Below are positions 1 through 5,007 of a DNA stretch of 6,261 nucleotides, one piece after another. The stretch spans positions 1 to 6,261 of the forward strand of contig JACRGN010000017.1 in assembly GCA_016234205.1 (NCBI GenBank), given 5' to 3'. How positions within the stretch are numbered: the first letter of the stretch is position 1; each line of letters opens with the position of its first letter. The stretch comes from Nitrospinota bacterium (GTDB lineage Bacteria; Nitrospinota; Nitrospinia; UBA9942). The notes under the pieces were generated by a model, which ran no database searches, was not told the origin of the DNA, and saw only the letters and a list, made by a program, of their open reading frames with translations. Position numbers and translations under genes: made by a program.

Positions 1-190
1 CATAAGAGACCTCTTTCGCACCATACATGGCGAGGACTATCTTATCACTGAACCAGTAGGTTCCTATATTCATAATACAGGCAAAGATGAAAGCCGTCAT
101 CATCCCGCTTTTACCGCCAAACGCACTACCTGCTAAAACAAGCAACAGGGTCAACCCTGTCATTAACAAAACAGTCCTCATTGTATTCAT
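1..190 (-). CDS. htpX: HtpX-type M48 membrane zinc metalloprotease, N-terminal part (runs off the left edge)
   Basis: Inner-membrane protease of family M48 that degrades damaged membrane proteins; only the first 63 residues are present. The ATG at 190 is followed by a hydrophobic segment at about residues 7-24, a GGKSG turn, a second hydrophobic stretch at about 31-47, and then YWFSDKIVLAMYGAKEVS. That last string is a signature of the HtpX N-terminal region just before the protease domain. The catalytic HEXXH lies beyond the window, so activity cannot be judged. The start at 190 is preferred over the ATG at 181 because AAGGGAGG (210-203) lies 12 bases upstream of it and would be 21 from the other. 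The gene follows the DksA-family gene by 18 bases on the same strand, and its ribosome binding site overlaps that gene's stop codon, so translation is probably coupled. The family assignment is recognition of the conserved N-terminal pattern. Confidence 0.85.
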   Translation of the reverse strand, partial: MNTMRTVLLMTGLTLLLVLAGSAFGGKSGMMTAFIFACIMNIGTYWFSDKIVLAMYGAKEVSY

Positions 191-202
191 CTATCTTTTC
201 TG

Positions 203-210
203 CCTCCCTT
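203..210 (-). promoter_or_regulatory. htpX ribosome binding site overlapping the upstream stop codon
   Basis: AAGGGAGG on the minus strand shares bases with the TAA stop (211-209) of the DksA-family gene and lies 12 bases before the htpX ATG. A ribosome terminating on the first gene would cover this site, which suggests coupled translation. Confidence 0.6.
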
Positions 211-607
211 AAAACTCATTCTCGCCTTCATCCTCATCCCATGAGGATGTTGCCATGACTGTCTCGAATTCCCTTTTCTTTTCAAATTCTTCCTGGCAAT
301 CTACGCAATACTTTACAAAAGGCATAGCCTCAAGTCTCTTCATACCGATCATCTCGCCGCAATTATCACATATACCGTATGTCCCTTTGTTTATCTTTGC
401 CAAAGCCGCGTTTATTGCCTTAATCTCATCAGATTCCCTGCCTCTGAAGATGTATGACATCTCCTGTTCATAGGCAGACTCCGCCTGATCAATGTCGTCG
501 CCATGGCGCAAATCAGTCCTCTCGCTTTTCCTTGCTTTAAGGGCGGCTAAGAGTTTTGCCCTTCTCTTCATAAGGATCTTTTTTAATCCCGTAAAATTAC
601 TATCCAT
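209..607 (-). CDS. dksA: DksA/TraR-family zinc-finger transcription regulator
   Basis: A 132-residue member of the family that binds in the RNA polymerase secondary channel and, with ppGpp, adjusts rRNA and stress-gene promoters. The N-terminal part is a charged helical region (about 1-75) of coiled-coil type. At its tip is D37-x-x-D40-x-A42, matching the DxxDxA tip motif needed for function in E. coli DksA. A four-cysteine zinc finger follows: C80-x2-C83-x17-C101-x2-C104. The tail is acidic (WDEDEGENEF). It is somewhat shorter than E. coli DksA (151 residues), mostly at the N-terminus. An in-frame ATG exists at 631, but AAGGAG lies 6 bases before the ATG at 607, so 607 is chosen. The gene is transcribed toward htpX and probably forms an operon with it. 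The intact tip motif favours a true DksA-like role over a plain TraR-like finger protein, but the exact subfamily is inferred. Confidence 0.88.
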   Translation of the reverse strand: MDSNFTGLKKILMKRRAKLLAALKARKSERTDLRHGDDIDQAESAYEQEMSYIFRGRESDEIKAINAALAKINKGTYGICDNCGEMIGMKRLEAMPFVKYCVDCQEEFEKKREFETVMATSSWDEDEGENEF

Positions 608-653
608 ATCTAACTCCTTTCTAAAATACATATCCTCTAATCCTTGTATATAT

Positions 654-681
654 AATATAATAGTTTTTTATCAAAAAGCAA
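654..681 (-). promoter_or_regulatory. Possible promoter for the dksA-htpX unit
   Basis: On the minus strand, TTGCTT (681-676) and TATATT (659-654) are 16 bases apart, about 47 bases before the chosen start. The -10 matches at 5 of 6 positions and the -35 at 3 of 6. The surrounding gap (608-798) is so AT-rich that chance matches are likely. I see no GC-rich terminator hairpin in that gap, so read-through from dcd cannot be excluded. Confidence 0.3.
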
Positions 682-798
682 GGTGATAATTATATATTAA
701 AATTACAAAGATTAAAAGGTTTTTATGTATTTATTTTTAGTTAATAATAACAATTATATATAATGAAAATTAAAATCAGATTAAAAGTGTGAAAAAAA

Positions 799-882
799 TC
801 AAAAATAATGGAGTGCAATGATTTGAAAGAGCAGGATAGCGGCAATCAATAATATAGCCCAAATATCTTCTTTTTTTATCAT
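799..882 (-). CDS. 27-residue single-span membrane protein overlapping the dcd stop
   Basis: A small ORF whose ATG (882-880) overlaps the TGA stop of dcd (881-879) as ATGA, the usual layout of translationally coupled genes. The product starts MIKKEDIWAILLIAAILLFQ and ends in HYF: a short charged head (K3, K4, E5, D6), one hydrophobic span of about 18 residues (7-24), and a short aromatic tail. The two lysines at the start would favour a cytoplasmic N-terminus. No good Shine-Dalgarno sequence precedes it; only the A-rich end of dcd is there, so expression would depend on ribosomes finishing dcd. I do not recognise a family. The clean transmembrane profile and overlapping start make it more than a random ORF, but at this length chance cannot be ruled out. 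Confidence 0.45.
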   Translation of the reverse strand: MIKKEDIWAILLIAAILLFQIIALHYF

Positions 883-1994
883 TTTCTTTTAAACTGCTTG
901 CTTAATGCAAGCTCCTGATTATAATAACTTGAGCCGATATCCATTCCATAATAGGTCTCAGGCGGCTCAATCATCCTCTCATATTTTATCTTAAAAAATG
1001 TCTGGCTGTCCTCTATCCTGAAGGGGACATCATGGGGCCTGACCTCTAATACAGCCTTTGTCCCCTTTATCTCGCCATTTGCACCGTAACCAAATCCGCT
1101 GTCAAAAAAACCTGCATAATGTGTCCTAAGCTCCCCGGAGCCTGCGTCAAATTCAACCATCTCCGCCGCATATTCTATCGGAACCCTTACCCTCTCCTTT
1201 GATGAAAAAATATAAAACTCCTCAGGCTCAAGGATTAGAAAATCATCCTTTGGTGTGTGTATAGTCTCCCAGTAGTCTGCCTCATCATAAGACCCTGTTT
1301 TGCCGATGTCAATAACAGAGCTGTTCTTTTTTGCCTTATATCCGATAATACCATGATGATTCCCCTTTAAATTTATACTCATGAAGAGCCCGTCGCTTAT
1401 CTTGACATCTCTCCCCTTTGATGGTTTTCCGCTGTCATTATAAAGGAGGGGGTATTTATCATAGATGGACTTAAGTTCAATATCGCTTAACCTCTCATCC
1501 CCCCTGAATAACCTTAACTGATTGAGGCACTGCCCTGGCTCTACCTTTATTGTAAATGACCTTGTCACCACCTCAAGATATAATTCACCTCTATATCCAT
1601 AGTCAATGTCTTCAAACCTGTGGCTGTAATCCGTAATGACCCTTGTAAATATATCAAGCCTCCCTGTTGTGCTCTTTGGATTTGTCCTTCCTCTTATATC
1701 ATCAGGTAGATTTAACTCCTCCATTAAAGGTATCAGATAGATATTCCCCTTTTCAAGGATGCCGTTTTTAGACAGGTCTATCTCATACATGAAGAGGTCT
1801 TTTAACTTTTTTCTTACAGAGCCTTTCTGGGGCAGGAAACTGCTTCTTATTCTATAAGCCTTTTTGCCAATCCTTAAGTCAAGGCTTGCAGGCTGAAACT
1901 GGTCTTTTCTTAAGGGGACTCCCGACCTTATAGCCCCGTTTTTAATCAGACTTTTCAGTTTTTGGACAGGTATAACACCCTGATTATTACTCAT
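879..1994 (-). CDS. dcd: dCTP deaminase, long tandem-domain form
   Basis: A 371-residue protein of the dUTPase/dCTP deaminase fold with two copies of the fold, unlike the roughly 190-residue single-domain Dcd of E. coli. It would hydrolyse dCTP to dUTP and ammonia, the first step toward dUMP and dTTP. N-terminal half: QPASLDLRIG (34-43) resembles the Dcd opening strand, NPKSTTGRLD (105-114) is the phosphate-binding motif, and DIDYGYRGELYLE (129-141) places E141 at the catalytic-glutamate position. C-terminal half: a second set with AGFFDSGFGY (294-303) and KAVLEV around E317. The length and layout fit the long DCD family known mainly from Alphaproteobacteria; whether it also hydrolyses dUTP cannot be told. 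The start at 1994 has no Shine-Dalgarno sequence, only CCTTAACCTT repeats, and an in-frame TGA lies shortly upstream, so no better start exists. It follows nrdJ by 70 bases and very likely shares its transcript. Confidence 0.85.
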   Translation of the reverse strand: MSNNQGVIPVQKLKSLIKNGAIRSGVPLRKDQFQPASLDLRIGKKAYRIRSSFLPQKGSVRKKLKDLFMYEIDLSKNGILEKGNIYLIPLMEELNLPDDIRGRTNPKSTTGRLDIFTRVITDYSHRFEDIDYGYRGELYLEVVTRSFTIKVEPGQCLNQLRLFRGDERLSDIELKSIYDKYPLLYNDSGKPSKGRDVKISDGLFMSINLKGNHHGIIGYKAKKNSSVIDIGKTGSYDEADYWETIHTPKDDFLILEPEEFYIFSSKERVRVPIEYAAEMVEFDAGSGELRTHYAGFFDSGFGYGANGEIKGTKAVLEVRPHDVPFRIEDSQTFFKIKYERMIEPPETYYGMDIGSSYYNQELALSKQFKRK

Positions 1995-2056
1995 AAGGTT
2001 AAGGTTGAGGTTAAGGTTAAGGAGTTCCTCTCAGCCTTAGCCTTAACCTTGACCTC
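1995..2056. repeat. Intergenic hexamer inverted repeat (AAGGTT / AACCTT)
   Basis: The gap between nrdJ and dcd is almost wholly two opposed runs of a 6-bp unit. AAGGTT-type units lie at 1995-2022 and CCTTAA-type units at 2035-2056, around a 12-base centre (2023-2034). The 22-base arms 2001-2022 and 2035-2056 pair with about four mismatches, some of which would be G-U in RNA. The element abuts the dcd start codon and occupies the place where its ribosome binding site should be. It could fold as a stem-loop in the nrdJ-dcd mRNA. There is no T-tract, so a simple terminator is unlikely. Confidence 0.8.
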
Positions 2057-2064
2057 AAGTTAGG

Positions 2065-4587
2065 TTAGCTGCATTTTGAATAGCCGCATTGCCTGCATAC
2101 AAGGCACCCATCTGCCTGCTCCATAGAACTGCCGCATTCAGGACAAGGGCAGGCGCCGGCAACTGTTATGCTGATTAAACTGCTTAAATCATTTGAACCG
2201 TTTGAACCATTTTCAGAAAGGTATCTTCCTATAGCCTTTGATATTGCATCTGAACATGACAGCACCCTGTTTCCGTTTTCCCATGAAGGCATATGACAGC
2301 TGATACCCATAAGCTGTTTTACTATCTCATCAGGCTCTATGCCTGAGCGGAGCGATAGAGATACGAGTCTTCCTATTGCCTCCGACTGTGATGCGGCACA
2401 CCCTCCCGCCTTCCCCATCCTTGTAAATATCTCAAAGGGCTTCCCCTCATCACATACATTTATGGTTACATACAGGTTTCCGCACCCTGTGCCTACCCTG
2501 TGTGTGGTTCCACGTGTGATTTCAGGCCTTGGACGGGGGACTATCTTTTCAAATCCATTATTGTTTGCCTTCTGTTCTTTTTTCTTAGTATCGCCTGTGC
2601 TTAATACCTGTTCATCCCTGCTTCCATCCCTATAAATGGTTACCCCTTTGCATCCCAGCTTATAGGCAAGTACATATGCCTTTTTAACATCATCCTGTGT
2701 TGCAGCGAATTTAAAGTTCACAGTCTTTGACACTGCATTGTCTGTATATTTCTGAAATACAGCCTGCATCTTTATATGCCAGTCAGGGGCTATATTGTGT
2801 GATGTAACAAATATCTTGCATATATCTTCAGGTATCTCCGGCATATCGCATATATGCCCCTTCTTTGCAATCTCCTTCATCAGTCTTTCAGAGTAAAAGC
2901 CCCTCTCCTTTGCAACCTTATTAAAATATGGATGGACCTCTACAAGCTCATCCTTATCCATCACGGTCCTTATATATGATACTGCAAAGAGGGGTTCAAC
3001 GCCGCTGCTGCACCCGGCTATAATGCTTATAGTCCCTGTAGGGGCTATGGTTGTTGTTGTTGCATTTCTCAATTCCAATCCGCTATAAGGTGACTGATGC
3101 GACCCATCCACAGGATGGGTGCCCCGGACTGATGACTGGTGACTGTCGTATATACTCCCCTTGTAGTTGGGGAATGCCCCTCTTATCTTGGCTAAATCCG
3201 CAGATGCCATCTTAGACTCCCTGTCTATGAACGACATGACCTCTTCAGATAGCTGGATTGCCCTATTGGAATTGTAAGATACACCCATCTCTATAAGCAT
3301 ATCGGCAAACCCCATGACCCCAAGTCCTATCTTTCTATTCGCCTTTGTCATCATCTCAATCTTTTTTAGAGGGTATCTGTTCATGTCAATCACATTGTCA
3401 AGGAAATGGACAGACTTCCACACAATATCCTTTAGCTTTTCCCAGTCAATTTCATACTGAAAGGGTTCGAGGGTTCGAGGGTTCAAGGGTTCGAGGGAAT
3501 GATTTTTATTTTCACTTGACCCCTTGACTCCTTGACCTCTTGAATCCATCTTCTTTACCATCTTAGCAAGATTTATTGAGCCAAGATTACAGGATTCATA
3601 GGGCAAAAGAGGCTGTTCTCCGCATGGGTTTGTACTCTCAATCTCACCAATCGCAGGTGTCGGGTTATCCCTGTTTATTCTGTCTATGAATATAATTCCA
3701 GGGTCACCGTTCTTCCATGCAGACTCTACAATTGTCTCAAAGACCATTCGGGCAGACAATCTCTTTACCACCTCTTTTGAATGGGGGTTTATAAGTTCAT
3801 AAGTATCATCATTTTCAACCCTTCTCATAAAATCTTCAGTAATGGCAACGGAGATATTAAAATTATTAAACGTTGAGTCATCCCGCTTACAGACTATAAA
3901 CTCCTCAATATCGGGGTGGTCTATACGAAGAATGCCCATATTCGCACCCCTCCTTGTCCCACCCTGCTTTATTGCCTCTGTGGCACTATCAAATACCTTC
4001 ATAAATGATATTGGACCACTGGATACACCGCTTGTTGTGGCGACCCTGCTGCCGGATGGTCTCAATCTGCTGAAACTAAAGCCTGTCCCGCCGCCGCTCT
4101 TATGAATAAGGGCTGTATCCTTAACGGCAGTAAATATCTCCTCCATAGAATCCCCTATCGGGAGGACAAAACATGCAGATAATTGCTGGAGGTCTCTTCC
4201 GGCATTCATTAATGTAGGAGAATTTGGCATGAATTCCAGCCTTGCCATCATGTTGAAGAATTTCTCCTCTATCTCCTTAATATCGGCATTCGGGTTGTAA
4301 AACAGGTCTGCCTGGGCAATATTATTGGCAACCCTCCTTAACATATCTTCAGGTGTTTCTACTACCTTTCCATCTTCATTCTTCTTTAGATACCGTCTTT
4401 CAAGCACCTTTTTTGCATTTGAGGAGAGCTTTATTCCTTCGGCTTTGCTCAGGACAGGGCTATGGGGTTTACTCTTGTCTAAGTTCTGATTACCCATACC
4501 CTTATGCCATGCAACCTGTAAGGGAAGGGTAGATTCATTTTTGCTGATTGTTGATGATATATCCTTTACCCCATTCACACTATTCAT
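2065..4587 (-). CDS. nrdJ: Class II (adenosylcobalamin-dependent) ribonucleoside reductase
   Basis: An 840-residue B12-dependent reductase that converts ribonucleotides to deoxyribonucleotides using a cobalamin-generated thiyl radical; it is oxygen-independent and needs no small subunit. The ten-stranded barrel carries C139 (LSACF) and C333 (ESCNLGS) as the likely reducible pair, and N320-P-C322-G-E324 as the radical cysteine with its partner residues. TIAPTGTISIIAG (513-525) is the conserved glycine/threonine loop. A TSCPD domain follows at about 693-770 (RVGTGCGNLYVTI to SCHMPSW). The tail is cysteine-rich: C815-x2-C818 and C831-x2-C834 look like a zinc ribbon, and the closing CGYSKC (C834-C839) looks like the shuttle pair that re-reduces the active site. 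AGGAGG lies 5 bases before the ATG. Two segments, about 346-377 and 481-504, are extra relative to the usual family sequence and coincide with DNA repeats; both fall between conserved blocks, so the enzyme is probably active. It is the first gene of the nrdJ-dcd unit. Confidence 0.95.
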   Translation of the reverse strand: MNSVNGVKDISSTISKNESTLPLQVAWHKGMGNQNLDKSKPHSPVLSKAEGIKLSSNAKKVLERRYLKKNEDGKVVETPEDMLRRVANNIAQADLFYNPNADIKEIEEKFFNMMARLEFMPNSPTLMNAGRDLQQLSACFVLPIGDSMEEIFTAVKDTALIHKSGGGTGFSFSRLRPSGSRVATTSGVSSGPISFMKVFDSATEAIKQGGTRRGANMGILRIDHPDIEEFIVCKRDDSTFNNFNISVAITEDFMRRVENDDTYELINPHSKEVVKRLSARMVFETIVESAWKNGDPGIIFIDRINRDNPTPAIGEIESTNPCGEQPLLPYESCNLGSINLAKMVKKMDSRGQGVKGSSENKNHSLEPLNPRTLEPFQYEIDWEKLKDIVWKSVHFLDNVIDMNRYPLKKIEMMTKANRKIGLGVMGFADMLIEMGVSYNSNRAIQLSEEVMSFIDRESKMASADLAKIRGAFPNYKGSIYDSHQSSVRGTHPVDGSHQSPYSGLELRNATTTTIAPTGTISIIAGCSSGVEPLFAVSYIRTVMDKDELVEVHPYFNKVAKERGFYSERLMKEIAKKGHICDMPEIPEDICKIFVTSHNIAPDWHIKMQAVFQKYTDNAVSKTVNFKFAATQDDVKKAYVLAYKLGCKGVTIYRDGSRDEQVLSTGDTKKKEQKANNNGFEKIVPRPRPEITRGTTHRVGTGCGNLYVTINVCDEGKPFEIFTRMGKAGGCAASQSEAIGRLVSLSLRSGIEPDEIVKQLMGISCHMPSWENGNRVLSCSDAISKAIGRYLSENGSNGSNDLSSLISITVAGACPCPECGSSMEQADGCLVCRQCGYSKCS
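2192..2209. repeat. Two-copy 9-bp direct repeat in the nrdJ linker
   Basis: TTTGAACCG and TTTGAACCA are adjacent and in frame, encoding the GSNGSN of residues 794-799. This is the flexible linker between the TSCPD domain and the C-terminal cysteine ribbon, where length changes should be tolerated. Confidence 0.6.
3089..3145. repeat. 57-bp hairpin element in frame inside nrdJ
   Basis: GGTGACTG occurs at both ends (3089-3096 and 3138-3145), with further ACTGATG units beside each copy. They flank a perfect hairpin, ACCCATCC (3102-3109), loop ACA, GGATGGGT (3113-3120). From the first to the last GGTGACTG base is 57 bp, exactly 19 codons. It encodes about residues 481-500 of NrdJ, including two SHQS copies. 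The usual family sequence has only a short link between the SIY block and the RNAT block, so this looks like an inserted element. Confidence 0.75.
3463..3547. repeat. 85-bp two-arm 8-mer repeat element in frame inside nrdJ
   Basis: The left arm is four successive GGGTTCGA-type units (3463-3494; the third is GGGTTCAA) plus GGG. The right arm is four CTTGACCC-type units (3515-3546). Between them is an 17-base AT-rich centre (3498-3514). The arms are imperfect inverted copies of each other. The element encodes about residues 347-375 of NrdJ, between LAKMVK and YEIDW, where relatives normally have only a few residues. It differs in unit length and sequence from the other repeats in this locus. 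Confidence 0.8.
4436..4460. repeat. REP-like fragment in the nrdJ N-terminal region
   Basis: CCTTCGGCTTTGCTCAGGAC followed by AGGGC resembles the CCTTCGACTTCGCTCAGGACAG-type interspersed palindrome seen in many environmental bacterial genomes. Read on the minus strand it encodes SPVLSKAEG (residues 43-51), a typical peptide of this repeat when it lies within a gene. It sits just before LSSNAKKVLERRYL, where conserved reductase sequence begins. Confidence 0.6.
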
Positions 4588-4592
4588 AAATA

Positions 4593-4598
4593 CCTCCT
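4593..4598 (-). promoter_or_regulatory. nrdJ ribosome binding site
   Basis: AGGAGG on the minus strand, 5 bases before the nrdJ ATG. It fixes the start at 4587 and contrasts with the absence of such a site before dcd. Confidence 0.85.
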
Positions 4599-4649
4599 CA
4601 TATTAATTGTTTATCCTAAATGGATGAGTGCTGAAATAAATTAGCAAAT

Positions 4650-4668
4650 ACCCTGTATTTTGTAGGGT
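4650..4668. promoter_or_regulatory. ACCCT/AGGGT inverted repeat at the expected nrdJ transcript start
   Basis: ACCCT (4650-4654) and AGGGT (4664-4668) are separated by 9 bases. The centre is about 30 bp from the centre of the NrdR-like box, close to three helical turns, which is the usual arrangement of paired NrdR boxes. The sequence itself fits the NrdR consensus poorly, so it may instead be a small hairpin at the 5' end of the mRNA. Confidence 0.3.
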
Positions 4669-4675
4669 GTTGATG

Positions 4676-4703
4676 ATGCTACCACAATATATAGTATTGT
4701 CAA
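4676..4703 (-). promoter_or_regulatory. nrdJ promoter
   Basis: On the minus strand a perfect TTGACA (4703-4698) is followed after 16 bases by TAGCAT (4681-4676). The -10 matches at 4 of 6 positions and is preceded by TG one base away, as in an extended -10. The start would fall near 4668, giving a leader of about 80 bases. DNA upstream of the -35 is very AT-rich. Confidence 0.65.
4682..4697. promoter_or_regulatory. NrdR-type operator box
   Basis: CCACAATATATAGTAT matches the NrdR box consensus ACACWATATATWGTGT at 14 of 16 positions. It fills exactly the 16-base spacer between the nrdJ -35 and -10. NrdR is the ATP/dATP-sensing repressor of ribonucleotide reductase genes, so bound repressor here would block RNA polymerase. 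The nrdR gene itself is not in the window. Confidence 0.7.
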
Positions 4704-4705
4704 GA

Positions 4706-4729
4706 AAATTTTATGGGAAATTTTATGGT
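4706..4729. repeat. 12-bp tandem repeat upstream of the nrdJ -35
   Basis: AAATTTTATGGG (4706-4717) and AAATTTTATGGT (4718-4729) are adjacent, matching at 11 of 12 positions, and start 2 bases upstream of the -35 hexamer. The position and A/T tracts suit an UP-like element or an activator site; no regulator is identified. Confidence 0.45.
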
Positions 4730-4787
4730 ATAAAAATAAAAAGAGATATGGATAATTTTGCAGCTTAATTGCATAATATCTGCATAA

Positions 4788-4907
4788 CGCCGCCTCAAGG
4801 TTAATTATGACTTCAATTATGCGCCCTTTGCACAGGAGGGCGGCATTAGAAAGGTCTATCAATTATTCGGCGAGCAGTTATGGCATTTGCTTGATGAGAT
4901 GAATTAG
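4788..4907 (+). pseudogene. Orphan C-terminal remnant of a type I restriction HsdR subunit
   Basis: After a stop at 4785-4787, an open frame with no suitable start encodes 39 residues ending at TAG (4905-4907). It contains YDFNYAPFAQEGGIRK and VYQLFGEQLWHLLDEMN. The pattern YAPF...GG...YQLFGEQL...LDE(L/M)N is the conserved extreme C-terminus of EcoEI-type HsdR motor/nuclease subunits. Nothing of the rest of such a gene is seen in the roughly 80 AT-rich bases before it, where the nrdJ promoter lies. It is therefore a 3' scrap, not a gene. Another HsdR starts at 5919 on the same strand, so this may be the tail of a lost tandem copy or of an older system. Confidence 0.65.
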
Positions 4908-4947
4908 GCTCTGGCGGCATGAAGAAGTTTTTTTAAGAAGATTTTTC

Positions 4948-4991
4948 TTGAACTGCCATGTTCATTAGTATAGATTGATAATATATATTAT
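4948..4991 (+). promoter_or_regulatory. vapBC promoter with AT-rich palindromic operator
   Basis: TTGAAC (4948-4953) and TAGATT (4971-4976), 17 bases apart, form a weak promoter candidate. Just after it is a perfect 14-bp palindrome, ATAATATATATTAT (4978-4991), extended by TT/AA after one mismatched pair. VapB proteins bind palindromes overlapping their own promoter, so this is the natural candidate operator. A/T-only palindromes also arise by chance. Confidence 0.4.
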
Positions 4992-4996
4992 TAAGT

Positions 4997-5005
4997 GGAG
5001 GTGAT
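4997..5005 (+). promoter_or_regulatory. vapB ribosome binding site
   Basis: GGAGGTGAT is complementary at all nine bases to the usual 16S rRNA 3' end, with GGAGG 6 bases before the ATG at 5008. This predicts strong antitoxin translation, whereas vapC has no clear site of its own. Confidence 0.8.
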
Positions 5006-5007
5006 GT

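Noticed and set aside
608..631. Longer start (ATG at 631) for the DksA-family protein
   Set aside because: The only upstream purine run is 2 bases from that ATG, while AAGGAG is ideally placed before the ATG at 607.
2339..2635. 98-codon plus-strand ORF opposite the nrdJ 3' part
   Set aside because: It is the complement of the strongly conserved TSCPD domain coding region and shows no features of its own.
3463..3547. CRISPR-like array
   Set aside because: The repeats are 8-bp units directly adjacent to one another, with no unique spacers, and lie inside a reading frame.
4641..4862. 73-codon minus-strand ORF between nrdJ and vapB
   Set aside because: It runs across the nrdJ promoter and NrdR box and antisense to the HsdR remnant; it has no family resemblance and only AT-driven hydrophobicity.
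4921..4950. Terminator at the T-run before vapB
   Set aside because: The T-run at 4928-4934 has no GC-rich stem before it, and the AAGAA/TTCTT pairing after it is short and not followed by a T-run.
4588..4990. Cobalamin riboswitch before nrdJ
   Set aside because: B12-dependent enzymes often have one, but I find no B12-box-like motif on the minus strand, and the promoter at 4676-4703 leaves only about 80 bases of leader.
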